Origin: an uncultured Clostridia bacterium
Lineage (GTDB): Bacteria; Bacillota; Clostridia; Oscillospirales; Oscillospiraceae
Assembly (NCBI GenBank): GCA_945877365.1
Contig: CAMCRV010000011.1
Span: forward strand, 1 to 62,264
Reading direction: 5' to 3'
DNA: 62,264 nucleotides
Shown here: piece by piece, positions 51,933-60,335 of the stretch
How the letters are laid out: each line of letters starts with the position of its first letter
Position numbering within the stretch: the stretch's first letter is position 1
Program-made: the position numbers and the translations under genes
Notes under the pieces: generated by a model
Told to the model about the DNA's origin: nothing
The model's input: only the letters and a program-made list of their open reading frames with translations
Database searches by the model: none

Positions 51933-52009
51933 GTGTGCAATTCCCTCTTTTATGTCAACTTTTCAGCAGAGCGCACTCCGCTATCGTATACTTACCTATT
52001 ATCCAGCCT

Positions 52010-52038
52010 ATTATAGCGGATTACCCCGGGGATAGCAA
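52010..52038 (-). promoter_or_regulatory. Sigma-A promoter of the cdaA operon
   Basis: TTGCTA (52033-52038), 17 bp, TATAAT (52010-52015) on the minus strand, about 78 bp upstream of the cdaA start. Confidence 0.7.
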
Positions 52039-52058
52039 TAGATATTCTGTAAAAAAAA

Positions 52059-53168
52059 TCAGCTTTTCCTACAGACGCCTTTGGATACCCCTTGCAGGAG
52101 CGCCCTTGTCTGGGCAAAACAGGCATCAATGCCAAAGCTGATGCGCACCGTTCCCGTATCCAGGGTTCCGGCGCTTCTGTGGGCCAGCGGGGCGCAGTGC
52201 AGCCCTGCCCGGACGGCAATTCCCTGCTTCGCCAGAGCCGCCGCCGCATCCTCGCAGTCCATTCCCGCCCGGAAGGACAGGGTGCCTGCCTGATGCTCCC
52301 CGGCGAAGACCTCCAGCCCCAGCTTTTTCAGTCCTTCAGCAGCCAGCCGCAGCTGGGCGTGCTCCCGGCGGAAAATATCCTCCGTCCCCCGGCGCAAAAG
52401 ACAGCACATTCCCTCTGTCAGTCCGGCAAAGCCCGGCACATTCATGGTTCCGGCCTCCAGCCGCTCCGGCAGATCGGCAGGCATATCCTGATTGATGGAA
52501 TCGCTGCCGGTGCCGCCCCGAAGCAGGGGTTCTCCCCCGTTCCGGCACAGCAGCAGCCCCGTCCCCTGAGGCCCCAGCAGGCCCTTGTGTCCCGGCATGG
52601 CAATGAATTCGGCTCCCAGTGCTTCCAGAGAAACCGGCAGGCTTCCGGCAGACTGGGCTGCGTCCACGATAAAGGGAATCCCCCGTTCCCGGCAGCATTT
52701 TGCCATTTGCTCCACCGGCAGGATATAGCCAAAGACATTGGAAACATGGGTGAATACCGCCCCGTCCGCCCCCCGATCCAGCGCCTTTTCCCACTCCGAA
52801 AGGGTGTCCGCCCAGTCGAAGAGCTTCCTGCCGGCCACCACAATCCGGGCATCCAGCCCGTGGAGGGGACGGGTCACCGCGTTGTGCTCAAAGCCGGTGA
52901 CCACCACCCGGCTGCCGGGTCGGAACAGGGAATGGATGGCGATATTCAATCCATGGGTGCAGTTGTTTGTCAGCACCACCTGCTCCGGCTGGCAGGAAAA
53001 CAGCTTTCCTGCCGCCTCCCGGCAGGCGTAGAGCTTCTCCGACGCCGCCATGGCTGCCCCGTAGCCGCCCCGTCCGGGATTGGCACAGGTACGCATGGCC
53101 TCCGTCACCGCGCGGTAAACCTGTGGGGGCTTGTGGAAGGAGGTGGCTCCGTTGTCCAGATAGATCAT
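52059..53168 (-). CDS. Cysteine desulfurase-like class V aminotransferase
   Basis: 369 residues. PLP enzyme: MIYLDNGATSFHKPPQVYRA, DAAQSAGSLPVSL (Asp binding PLP) and the lysine motif AMPGHKGLLGPQGTG. The C-terminal loop lacks the usual catalytic SGxACxS motif but a Cys-containing RAGLHCAPLAH fits the Csd/selenocysteine lyase type. It may mobilise sulfur or selenium. Start overlaps the DUF3343 gene by 4 bp, a pairing that suggests S/Se transfer. Confidence 0.9.
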   Translation of the reverse strand: MIYLDNGATSFHKPPQVYRAVTEAMRTCANPGRGGYGAAMAASEKLYACREAAGKLFSCQPEQVVLTNNCTHGLNIAIHSLFRPGSRVVVTGFEHNAVTRPLHGLDARIVVAGRKLFDWADTLSEWEKALDRGADGAVFTHVSNVFGYILPVEQMAKCCRERGIPFIVDAAQSAGSLPVSLEALGAEFIAMPGHKGLLGPQGTGLLLCRNGGEPLLRGGTGSDSINQDMPADLPERLEAGTMNVPGFAGLTEGMCCLLRRGTEDIFRREHAQLRLAAEGLKKLGLEVFAGEHQAGTLSFRAGMDCEDAAAALAKQGIAVRAGLHCAPLAHRSAGTLDTGTVRISFGIDACFAQTRALLQGVSKGVCRKS

Positions 53169-53419
53169 AACTGTGCCTCCTCCAGCTGCCCGTCATCCTT
53201 CTGAAGATACACCCGGCGTTTTGGCACGCCTTTTTCCTCCAGCAGCGCCACCGGGAGGTGAATGTCCTGTGTCCACACCCGCAGGCTGTAGCCGCAGCCC
53301 TGCTCCTCCATCCAGCGCGGCGTGCGCTGGAGGGTGCAGCGAATCCCTCGCTGCTTGAGAATGCTCTCCCCCCGCTGGGCATGGGTCACCGAGCGGAAGG
53401 TAATATAATAGAATTTCAT
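53165..53419 (-). CDS. DUF3343 protein (putative Se/S carrier-like)
   Basis: 84 residues from the ATG at 53419 (MKFYYITFRSVTHAQRGESI). Ferredoxin-like small domain with RGIRCTLQRTPRWMEEQGCGYSL; the two cysteines, one before the TPR and one in GCGYSLR, are conserved in DUF3343, which Pfam describes as a putative Se/S carrier-like domain. Directly upstream of and overlapping the desulfurase gene, so a delivery protein for its product is the best guess. Confidence 0.82.
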   Translation of the reverse strand: MKFYYITFRSVTHAQRGESILKQRGIRCTLQRTPRWMEEQGCGYSLRVWTQDIHLPVALLEEKGVPKRRVYLQKDDGQLEEAQL

Positions 53420-53494
53420 AGCAAAGCCCTCCCGCACAATCTATGTCGCGGCAGGGCGGTTTGTGTCAGGGAAGGGCATTCATGAAAGGAATAT

Positions 53495-53697
53495 TTAGCT
53501 GAGTTAGGAGTGAGTAAATTCTTCCGCTTCTTTCGTAGGGGCGGCCATCGGCCGCCCGAATCGGGAAGTTCCGCACCGAGGGTATCGGGCGGCCAATGGC
53601 CGCCCCTACGAAAGCAATGAACTATTTGGTATTTTTTCATCCCCGAAGGGGATACCTTAACTGTCAACTGTCCACTTTCAACTGTCAACTCAGCTAA
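53495..53697. mobile_element. 203-bp MITE-like element with 11-bp terminal inverted repeats
   Basis: Bounded by TTAGCTGAGTT (53495-53505) and its exact complement (53687-53697). Inside is a large palindrome (53530-53614) with arms CTTTCGTAGGGGCGGCCA, and a run of CAACTGTC-like repeats at about 53657-53690 (AACTGTCAACTGTCCAC...). No ORF. Together with the blaR1 terminator it explains the 347-bp gap between the DUF3343 gene and blaR1. Confidence 0.75.
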
Positions 53698-53728
53698 GGT
53701 CCGCTTATCATCAACCCAACGGGCAGCC

Positions 53729-53765
53729 AAAAACCCTGCCTTCTTTGGGAAAGCAGGGCTTTTGT
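53729..53765 (-). terminator. Terminator of the BlaI/BlaR1-like operon
   Basis: Stem CCCTGC/GCAGGG around a loop, followed by TTTTT on the minus strand, just after the stop codon at 53767. Confidence 0.75.
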
Positions 53766-53766
53766 G

Positions 53767-55479
53767 TTATGGATTTTGCATCCAGAGGTAGAGATAGCCA
53801 ATCACTTTTTCTCCCTCGGCAAAGCAGCGGTATCGGGCGGTGCACGCTCCGGTGCCGTCATAGAATTCCATCCACGGGCTGTCGGCGCGGATGAGAAGCA
53901 TATTCCCCTCCGGGCTGTACAGCCGGACGGTCTGGCAGGAAGAATCCGGCTGTGTGACGGGTGCCGGATTGTATTCTGCCTCCCAGGTGTCGGTGGAGCC
54001 CAAAAAGTCGTTGAAATTCATGGGAAACTCCGTTCCGGGGTCACCGGCCTGTTCCGGGTCGCTCCACTGAATTTTTGTAGGCTCCGCAAATTCCCGCAGC
54101 TCTGCGCAGATCTTCATCTGCTCTGCCATATTATCCGTCATGGGAATGGCATCGGGATCGATGTAGGGGGATAGATTCAGCCCGGCGGCCAGCTCCTCCG
54201 GGATGTGGTAGGCAGAGCGGATCACATACCAGCCCTGCTGGTCCTCCGTCACGAAATTGTAAATCAGCTTCATTTCTGTTCTGCCGTTGCCATAGATCAG
54301 CTCATACTGGGCGGAAATCACCCAGAGATTCTCCTTCAGCTGCTCCCAGCCTAGAATCTGCAAATCGCAGGGATAGAAGGTGTCCAGCTCAAGCTGACGA
54401 ACCACATCGTTTTGAAACCGTAGATAACCTGCCCAGCGTTCCTTGTCTCCGGTGCGGAAGGCATCCACATAGTCGCTGTAAACCTGCAAGGCCTCCGGGT
54501 AGACCTCCTCCGGGGTCTGCGCAGGAACCGACCCCGTGGTTTCGGAAACCGGCTCCGTAAACGCCGGGGTTTCGGACACCGGGTTGGTGAGAAAACACAC
54601 CGCCACCACGCCGCACACCAGCAGGGCGGCAATGAGAATTCCAATTTTTGCTTTCTTGTAACGCAGCACTTGTAAGACCCTTTCTTTGACACCTGCCTCC
54701 CCGAAAAACACCGGGCAGGCAGCGAAGCGCCTGCTTTTCACGGTACATTGCAGCAGTGCCTGAGAATAGGCCGCCCGCTGCTCCCGGTTGTAATTCCGGA
54801 TCACACATTCATCGCAGGCATATTCCAAGTCCCGGCTGAACAGGCCATAGGCCAGCCAGGCCAGAGGATGGAACCAGTAGACGGACAGGAGCGCATATCC
54901 CAGCAGTTTCCAGAGGGGATCTCCCCGGCGGATGTGCATCTGCTCATGGGCCAGCACATAGGGCACTTCCTCCCCAGTCAGGGAATAGGGCAGGTAAATC
55001 CGGGGGCGAAACACCCCCAGCACAAAGGGAGAGACCACGAATTCACTGTACCACACATTCCCCTCTGCCCGGACGGCACTTGCCAGCATCCCTTTCAGCC
55101 GGAGGTAGCGGTACAGGCCATACAGAAGCATCCCAATCGCCACCGCCAGCCAGAGGAAGGCAAGAATTTCCAGCAGCTCCACCGTGGGGGCGGTGGGGGC
55201 AGTCTGCTCCTGCATGGGGACAAAGGGCCGCAGCACCGGCCGCTGCAAGGCTGCCGTCTGGGCCATCTGCTCCGGCTGGATTACCGCCGGTTCCGGAATC
55301 AGGCTCACCCGGCTTTGCAGGGAAAAGGGGAAAATCAGCCGCAGGGCGGCAATGCCCCACAGCCCTGCCGTCAGATTCCGGGATACCCGGCAAAGTCCAA
55401 AACGCACCACGGCAATGGCCAGAATCAGAATTCCGGCGGACAGGCTCATGGACAGGATTTGGCAAAAAATCTCTTTCAC
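53767..55479 (-). CDS. M56-family (BlaR1-like) membrane metalloprotease-sensor
   Basis: 570 residues. Four membrane helices in the first 280 residues with the zinc protease motif HEQMH (VLAHEQMHIRRGD near residue 175) and a following ECVIRNYN-type segment; a further membrane helix near 290-310, then a Thr/Pro linker and a 250-residue extracellular domain. That domain shows no penicillin-binding SxxK motif, so a beta-lactam signal is not indicated. GTG start at 55479 overlaps the regulator stop. Likely cleaves BlaI-type repressor on signal. Confidence 0.88.
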   Translation of the reverse strand: MKEIFCQILSMSLSAGILILAIAVVRFGLCRVSRNLTAGLWGIAALRLIFPFSLQSRVSLIPEPAVIQPEQMAQTAALQRPVLRPFVPMQEQTAPTAPTVELLEILAFLWLAVAIGMLLYGLYRYLRLKGMLASAVRAEGNVWYSEFVVSPFVLGVFRPRIYLPYSLTGEEVPYVLAHEQMHIRRGDPLWKLLGYALLSVYWFHPLAWLAYGLFSRDLEYACDECVIRNYNREQRAAYSQALLQCTVKSRRFAACPVFFGEAGVKERVLQVLRYKKAKIGILIAALLVCGVVAVCFLTNPVSETPAFTEPVSETTGSVPAQTPEEVYPEALQVYSDYVDAFRTGDKERWAGYLRFQNDVVRQLELDTFYPCDLQILGWEQLKENLWVISAQYELIYGNGRTEMKLIYNFVTEDQQGWYVIRSAYHIPEELAAGLNLSPYIDPDAIPMTDNMAEQMKICAELREFAEPTKIQWSDPEQAGDPGTEFPMNFNDFLGSTDTWEAEYNPAPVTQPDSSCQTVRLYSPEGNMLLIRADSPWMEFYDGTGACTARYRCFAEGEKVIGYLYLWMQNP

Positions 55480-55853
55480 GGCTGTTCCCCCCTGCGGAAA
55501 CGGTCGATCATGGCCTGAACCTGATCGATTTCCTCCGGGCTGACCTTCCGGTTCCGGGAGAAGGCGGCGATAAAGGCCGGCAGGCTGCCGTCAAAGGTCT
55601 TTTCCATCATCTCGTCCACCTGCGCGGCCTGCACCTCCTCCTGAGATACCAGCGCAGAAACCACGGTGTTTTCGTTTTTCACCACACCCCGCTCCGACAG
55701 CCGCTTGATGACGGTGTAGGTGGTGGTGGGCTTCCAGCCCAGCTGCTCCTGACACAGCTTCACCAGCTCCTTGCTTTTGATGGGTTCGTGCTCCCACAGA
55801 ATCCGGCAGAAGCGGTATTCGCTTTCAAAAATCTTGGGGGTTTCCATTTGCAT
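55476..55853 (-). CDS. BlaI/MecI/CopY-family repressor
   Basis: 125 residues from the ATG at 55853 (MQMETPKIFESEYRFCRILW), ribosome site AAAGGAGCG. Winged-helix DNA-binding domain (about 5-75, with TTTYTVIKRLSERGVV) and a helical dimerisation tail. Represses its own operon; the protease encoded next door would inactivate it. Two palindromic operators lie in its promoter. Confidence 0.92.
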   Translation of the reverse strand: MQMETPKIFESEYRFCRILWEHEPIKSKELVKLCQEQLGWKPTTTYTVIKRLSERGVVKNENTVVSALVSQEEVQAAQVDEMMEKTFDGSLPAFIAAFSRNRKVSPEEIDQVQAMIDRFRRGEQP

Positions 55854-55867
55854 CGCTCCTTTTTCAT

Positions 55868-55917
55868 CTAATGCATTAGAGTAATTATAATCTAACACAT
55901 TAGAGTAAAAATGTCAA
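55868..55917 (-). promoter_or_regulatory. Promoter with two BlaI-type operators
   Basis: Minus-strand TTGACA (55912-55917), 17 bp, TAGATT (55889-55894). One operator is the perfect palindrome CTAATGCATTAG at 55868-55879; the second, CTAACACATTAG, is at 55892-55903, overlapping the -10. Centres are 24 bp apart, so two dimers could bind cooperatively and block transcription. Confidence 0.8.
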
Positions 55918-55918
55918 G

Positions 55919-55948
55919 AGAAAAATCGCCGCAAAACTGCGGCGATTC
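55919..55948 (-). terminator. Terminator after ispF
   Basis: 10-bp stem AATCGCCGCA (55924-55933/55938-55947) followed by T-rich sequence on the minus strand. Confidence 0.85.
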
Positions 55949-55951
55949 TCC

Positions 55952-56422
55952 TTATTCCTCCAGCAGACACACAGCGTGGCAGGACATTCCCATCCCTTCC
56001 CCGGTGAAGCCCAGCTTTTCCTCGGTGGTGGCCTTCACATTCACCCGGCCGGGCTCCAGCTCCAGCACCCGCGCGATGTTCTGAACCATCTGGGGGATGT
56101 AATCCTTCAGCTTGGGGCGTTGGGCAATCATGGTCACATCGATATTGCTGATGCGGTAGCCCTGCGCTTTGACCTTCTGCCCCACGGTTTGCAGCAGCAG
56201 TAGAGAGTCCGCTCCTTTATACTTTGGGTCGGTATCCGGGAAATGCACCCCGATATCCCCCAGTCCTGCCGCACCCAGCAGGGCATCGGATACGGCGTGG
56301 AGCAGCACATCCGCATCGGAATGTCCCAGCAGACCCTTTTCATAGGGGATTTTCACGCCCCCCAGAATCAAATCCCTGCCCTCCACCAGTTTGTGCACAT
56401 CATAGCCATGTCCAATTCTCAT
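55952..56422 (-). CDS. ispF: 2-C-methyl-D-erythritol 2,4-cyclodiphosphate synthase
   Basis: 156 residues. [20 protein letters not shown] (metal-binding Asp and His) and [19 protein letters not shown] are the signature. Non-mevalonate isoprenoid pathway. Start overlaps the ispD stop by 4 bp; the two form one unit with murD upstream. Confidence 0.96.
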   Translation of the reverse strand: MRIGHGYDVHKLVEGRDLILGGVKIPYEKGLLGHSDADVLLHAVSDALLGAAGLGDIGVHFPDTDPKYKGADSLLLLQTVGQKVKAQGYRISNIDVTMIAQRPKLKDYIPQMVQNIARVLELEPGRVNVKATTEEKLGFTGEGMGMSCHAVCLLEE

Positions 56423-57141
56423 TTTTCTTCCTCCAACAGCAGCTGGGCGATTTTCAAATCCAGAGGGGTGGTGACCTTCAGGTTCCGTTCCTCTCCTTCC
56501 ACGATTTTCACAGCCATACCCATCCGTTCCACGGCGGAGCAGTCGTCGGTGACCTGTGCCCCGTCCTGTTTGGCCTTTTTCAGGGCACCCCGGAGGATGT
56601 CAAAGTCGAAGACCTGAGGGGTCTGGACTGCCTGCAAAGAAGCCCGATCCGGGGTTTCCTTCACCACGCCTCCCTGTACCACCTTGATGGTGTCCTTCAC
56701 CGGGATGGCCGGGGCGGCGGCACCATAGGTATTGGCTGCCCGAACCACCCGGTCGATAACCTGCCAGGAGATCAGGGGGCGGGCACCGTCGTGGATAGCA
56801 GCCAGCTTACACTTGCCCGAAAGGGCGTTCAGCCCCAGATGCACCGACTCCTGACGGCTGCTGCCGCCGGCCACCACAGCCTTCACCTTGTCCATGCCGG
56901 AACACAGGCTGGTGATGGGCGGAATCAGATCCTCCCGGGTTACCACCACAATCTCGGAGATGGCATCGCAGTTCTGGAAGGCGCGCACCGTCCGGGCGAT
57001 CATGGGCTCCCCGTTCAAAGGTGCCATCACCTTGTCGATGCCACCCATCCGGGAGGCGGAGCCTGCCGCCACGATCACCGCGCCGCAGCGTTTCAAGGGC
57101 AGCAGCTTCCGGGCGGTTTTTGTAATCTTTGCAACCTCCAT
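56419..57141 (-). CDS. ispD: 2-C-methyl-D-erythritol 4-phosphate cytidylyltransferase
   Basis: 240 residues. Nucleotide-binding start [18 protein letters not shown] and [13 protein letters not shown] motif ([12 protein letters not shown]). Transfers CMP onto MEP in isoprenoid synthesis. ATG at 57141 lies one base after the murD stop. The first 20 residues are a slightly unusual lysine-rich extension. Confidence 0.95.
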   Translation of the reverse strand: MEVAKITKTARKLLPLKRCGAVIVAAGSASRMGGIDKVMAPLNGEPMIARTVRAFQNCDAISEIVVVTREDLIPPITSLCSGMDKVKAVVAGGSSRQESVHLGLNALSGKCKLAAIHDGARPLISWQVIDRVVRAANTYGAAAPAIPVKDTIKVVQGGVVKETPDRASLQAVQTPQVFDFDILRGALKKAKQDGAQVTDDCSAVERMGMAVKIVEGEERNLKVTTPLDLKIAQLLLEEEK

Positions 57142-57142
57142 A

Positions 57143-58504
57143 TTACAGCTCCCTCACAAGTTTTTTGTAGAATTCTCCCCGCACCATGAAGTTCTTAAAC
57201 TGGTCAAAGGCGGCGCTGGCAGGGCTCATCAGCACCACATCCCCTGCTTCCGCAGAAGCGGCAGCGGCTCGCACGGCCTGCTCGAAGTTTTCGCAGTCGG
57301 TGATCTCCACCTGACCGGTATATTCCGGACAGTTTTCCACGGCAGCACGAATTTTCGGCCCGGTGGCGCCGCCCAGGAACAGCTTTTTCACATGGGCGCA
57401 GATCTCCGGCCCCAGCACATCGTAGGGAATGTGCTTGTCATAGCCCCCGGCGATGAGAATCACCTTCTCCGGGAAGCTCCGCAGGCCGGCAATGGTACGA
57501 CTGGGGCTGGAAGCGATGGAATCGTTATAAAAACGGACACCGTCCTTCACCCGAACCAGCTCAATGCGGTGCTCCACGCCCCCGAAGGTTTTGGCGACGG
57601 TGCAAATCTGCTCCGGCTCCACCAGTCCCTCCACCGCGGCGATAGCTGCCATGTAGTTTTCGATATTGTGCACTCCGGGCAGGAGGATGTCCCCGGTTTT
57701 CAGAACGGCGTTTTCCCCACAATAAATCATACCGTCCTCCAGCCGGACATGGGCTTCTTTTCCCTGCCGGGAGAAAAACTCCGTGATGCCGTTGCCTTGG
57801 AAGGAAGCTGTGATGGCGTTGTCTGCGTTGAGAATCAGCTTGTCGTTCTTCCCCTGAAAACGGAAGATGTTCTTCTTGGCATCCACATACTCGTCCATAT
57901 CCTTATGGACATCCAGATGGTTGGGCGCCAGATTGGTAATCACGGCAATCTGGGGGCTTCGGGTCATGTCCATCAGCTGGAAGGAGCTGAGCTCCACCAC
58001 GGCATAGTCCTCCGGCTGCATTTCCCGACACAGGGGCAGCAGGGGCGTTCCGATATTGCCACCCAGCCAGACCCTCTTCCCGGCGGCTTTCAGAAGCTCC
58101 GAAATCAGAGTGGTGGTAGTGGTCTTTCCGTCAGAGCCGGTGACGGCAATGAGATGGCATGGGCAGACTTCAAAGAACACCTCCATCTCCGAGGTCACCG
58201 CCGCCCCCCGGCTGCGCAGAGCCTCGATAGCCGGGTTGCCGGGGTGCATGCCCGGGGTGCGGAAGAGGATATCCGCCTCCACGCCGTCCAGATAATTGTC
58301 TCCCAGCCGAAGGGTGCAGCCCAGCGTTTCCAGTTCCAAAACCTCAGCATCCACCTTCTCCCGGGGGGTGCGGTCACAGCCGGTGACATGGCAGCCGTAT
58401 TCCAGCAGCAGCCGCACCAGCGGCCGGTTGCTGACCCCCAGTCCCAAAACCGCGATCCGCTTTCCCTGTAGAGATGTAAAGTATTGTTCAAAGGCAGAAA
58501 TCAT
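57143..58504 (-). CDS. murD: UDP-N-acetylmuramoylalanine-D-glutamate ligase
   Basis: 453 residues from the ATG at 58504 (MISAFEQYFTSLQGKRIAVL). Three-domain Mur ligase with GLGVSNRPL (UDP-binding), ATP loop GSDGKTTTTT, central and C-terminal domains (for example NDSIASSPSRTIAGLRSF). Adds D-Glu in peptidoglycan synthesis. The long in-frame extension upstream overlaps the divergent rnpB region and is not coding. Confidence 0.95.
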   Translation of the reverse strand: MISAFEQYFTSLQGKRIAVLGLGVSNRPLVRLLLEYGCHVTGCDRTPREKVDAEVLELETLGCTLRLGDNYLDGVEADILFRTPGMHPGNPAIEALRSRGAAVTSEMEVFFEVCPCHLIAVTGSDGKTTTTTLISELLKAAGKRVWLGGNIGTPLLPLCREMQPEDYAVVELSSFQLMDMTRSPQIAVITNLAPNHLDVHKDMDEYVDAKKNIFRFQGKNDKLILNADNAITASFQGNGITEFFSRQGKEAHVRLEDGMIYCGENAVLKTGDILLPGVHNIENYMAAIAAVEGLVEPEQICTVAKTFGGVEHRIELVRVKDGVRFYNDSIASSPSRTIAGLRSFPEKVILIAGGYDKHIPYDVLGPEICAHVKKLFLGGATGPKIRAAVENCPEYTGQVEITDCENFEQAVRAAAASAEAGDVVLMSPASAAFDQFKNFMVRGEFYKKLVREL

Positions 58505-58595
58505 GTTGCATTCCTCATTTCTTCCCGTTTTCCAGCCGGGACAGTCTTCCAATCTATCCATAGTATATACATTCCGGAAAGTTTTTGCAAGACAT

Positions 58596-58624
58596 TTGAC
58601 ATTTCTGCCTTCCTGCGCTACAAT
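58596..58624 (+). promoter_or_regulatory. Sigma-A promoter of rnpB
   Basis: TTGACA (58596-58601), 17 bp, TACAAT (58619-58624), 8 bp before the RNA 5' end. Confidence 0.85.
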
Positions 58625-58631
58625 ATTTCCG

Positions 58632-58975
58632 CAACCGGGTCGGACAGCCGCGGACGCAGGCCGAAAGGCCGCGGATGAGGAAAGTCCGGGCTCCACAGGG
58701 CAGGGATAACGGGTAACGCCCGCCGAGGGTGACCTCAGGACAAGTGCAACAGAGAGATTCTGCCGGCTTTTGCCGGTGATGGTGAAAAGGTGGGGTAAGA
58801 GCCCACCCGGCCCATGGCAACATGGGTTTTACGCTGTAAACTCTATCCCGGAGCAACGCCGTGGAGGAACATGCGGTTTGCCCGACCGTTCCGAGGAGGC
58901 GGCTTGATCCTGCCAGCAATGGCAGGGCTAGATAGATGGCTGTCAAGACAGAACCCGGCTTACAGGCCCGTGTTG
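58632..58975 (+). ncRNA. rnpB: RNase P RNA, bacterial type A
   Basis: About 344 nt. Conserved elements in order: GAGGAAAGTCCGGGCTCC (58677-58694), ACAGGGCAGGGATAACGGGT, CAACAGAGAG, GGGTAAGAGCCCACC, and near the 3' end ACAGAACCCGGCTTA. The 5' CAACCGGG pairs with the 3' CCCGTGTTG to close helix P1. Matures tRNA 5' ends with RnpA. Transcribed away from murD. Confidence 0.95.
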
Positions 58976-59012
58976 CATAAAAGCACCGCCATAAGCGGTG
59001 CACCAAAAAATC

Positions 59013-59047
59013 AATCCTCCGTATGGCGCGGCCATACGGAGGATTTT
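59013..59047. terminator. Bidirectional terminator between rnpB and the next gene
   Basis: Perfect stem AATCCTCCGTATGGC...GCCATACGGAGGATT with TTTT after it on the plus strand and ATTTTTT on the minus. A smaller hairpin (58983-59001) with arms GCACCGC precedes it. Confidence 0.85.
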
Positions 59048-59060
59048 CGTTCCCATAGAA

Positions 59061-59567
59061 TTATTCATCAACTCGATTCCGGCTGGTGACATAGATATGT
59101 CCGATTCCAAAAACAAGGCCAAACAGAATCAATAAAGAATGCCCCATGGTAATGCCGTTCAGCAAAAACAGGCAGGTCGGTAAAACAGCCAATGCGATTT
59201 GTTTCCAATAACTTTGCTTATGGAAATACAGCATCCATACTGTCCAATACGCAACCATCAGCAGGGCATTGCCAAATCCATACACCAGAAATGCGCCAAC
59301 GGAAGCAAAGCCCATTCCCGCTGTTCCTACGGGACACACCATAAAAAACATACATCCGTAACGACCAACCTGTTCCAAAAGATTCATCACCTTGTTGGTA
59401 CACCGGTTCGGCTGATTTTTTGTTTTCACGGCATAGATCATATTGGGAATCAGCAATAAAACCACCAGGATCAATCCAAATAAGTTGAGCCAGCCGAAAC
59501 CGGCTTTCCCCGTCAGGTAAATCGCTGTGGGGCCATCCGCGCCGCCGATCATTCCTACTGTATTCAT
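59061..59567 (-). CDS. Membrane protein with N-terminal GGADGPT motif
   Basis: 168 residues from the ATG at 59567 (MNTVGMIGGADGPTAIYLTG), AAAGGTAG upstream. The first 20 residues match the GGADGPTA signature of Na+-pumping decarboxylase beta subunits (GcdB/OadB), but the rest (about four membrane helices, 30-165, no other decarboxylase motifs) is unrelated and not a family I recognise. Composition is AT-richer than the neighbours, suggesting recent acquisition. It follows two PII-like genes and a DUF1538 gene, so a role with ion transport is possible. Confidence 0.65.
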   Translation of the reverse strand: MNTVGMIGGADGPTAIYLTGKAGFGWLNLFGLILVVLLLIPNMIYAVKTKNQPNRCTNKVMNLLEQVGRYGCMFFMVCPVGTAGMGFASVGAFLVYGFGNALLMVAYWTVWMLYFHKQSYWKQIALAVLPTCLFLLNGITMGHSLLILFGLVFGIGHIYVTSRNRVDE

Positions 59568-59611
59568 CTGTCTGCGCTCTACCTTTCGTTTCAAAAATGG
59601 GAGTTTTTCTG

Positions 59612-59953
59612 TTATTCCGTAATTTCCTCCGGGGGCTGCACCGGGGCAAGCCCGGCCACATCGGACACCGGCAGGCTGAAGGCGATGCCCTTGGCCTTTT
59701 TGGCCATACCCATCTCCTTATAGATGGCATTGAGAACCCTGTCCCGAAGGGACTTCTCCACCACCATCATCAGAATTTCCTTGTCGGCGTGGAGGGTGAT
59801 GCCGAAAAAGGCCGCTGCATCCTCCCGGACAACGCCACGGGCATTGAGGATGGTGCCGCCCCGGACGCCCTGCTCCCGGGCAACCTCCATCACATCCTCC
59901 GCAAAGCCGGAGTTGACAATGGCAAAAATCACTTCATGTTCACTGGTTTTCAT
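59612..59953 (-). CDS. PII-family (GlnB-like) regulator
   Basis: 113 residues from the ATG at 59953 (MKTSEHEVIFAIVNSGFAED). PII-like fold with the nucleotide-binding B-loop GVRGGTILNARG and C-terminal KGIAFSLPVSDVAGL. The T-loop tyrosine region is atypical, so uridylylation is unlikely. Small trimeric sensors of ADP/ATP or other ligands; here likely control the DUF1538 transporter encoded upstream, by analogy with PII-linked channels. Confidence 0.85.
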   Translation of the reverse strand: MKTSEHEVIFAIVNSGFAEDVMEVAREQGVRGGTILNARGVVREDAAAFFGITLHADKEILMMVVEKSLRDRVLNAIYKEMGMAKKAKGIAFSLPVSDVAGLAPVQPPEEITE

Positions 59954-59954
59954 G

Positions 59955-60323
59955 TTACTCCCCCCTGCCCATCCGATTGTCACTCAAAAACTGATACAGG
60001 TTTACGCCGATGACGCTGGACAGCGGCACCGCGAAGGAAACGCCTTTTCCGTTGCGGATGGTGGCGAATTTCTCCTCCAGACAGTTCATGGCGGCATCCA
60101 CCATATCCTCCCGGAGAACGCTGAGAATCACCGCCTTGTGGGGCTCCAAGCCCAGCAGCTCCACCAGCTCCGTATTGGCAGTTCCCAGTCCACCCAGCAC
60201 CATCTGGCAGTTCACATCAAACTGGCTCAGCACATCCAGATAAAACTCCCCCTTGGGGCGATCCACTATGGTAAACAGGAGCTTCAGCTTTTTAATGGCA
60301 GAATCCTTCACAGAATTGTTCAT
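59955..60323 (-). CDS. PII-like protein, divergent
   Basis: 122 residues, MNNSVKDSAIKKLKLLFTIV. Same length and overall pattern as the next gene (GKGVSFAVPLSSVIGVNLYQF at the C-terminus), but the B-loop is replaced by a shorter, non-Gly-rich segment (GGLGTANTELVELLG), so nucleotide binding may be altered. One base separates it from the following PII gene; probably forms mixed or paired sensors with it. Confidence 0.78.
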   Translation of the reverse strand: MNNSVKDSAIKKLKLLFTIVDRPKGEFYLDVLSQFDVNCQMVLGGLGTANTELVELLGLEPHKAVILSVLREDMVDAAMNCLEEKFATIRNGKGVSFAVPLSSVIGVNLYQFLSDNRMGRGE

Positions 60324-60335
60324 AAAAGCCCCTCC

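Noticed and set aside
58554..59006. 150-codon minus-strand ORF across rnpB
   Set aside because: It is the antisense of RNase P RNA, a frequent false gene in annotations.
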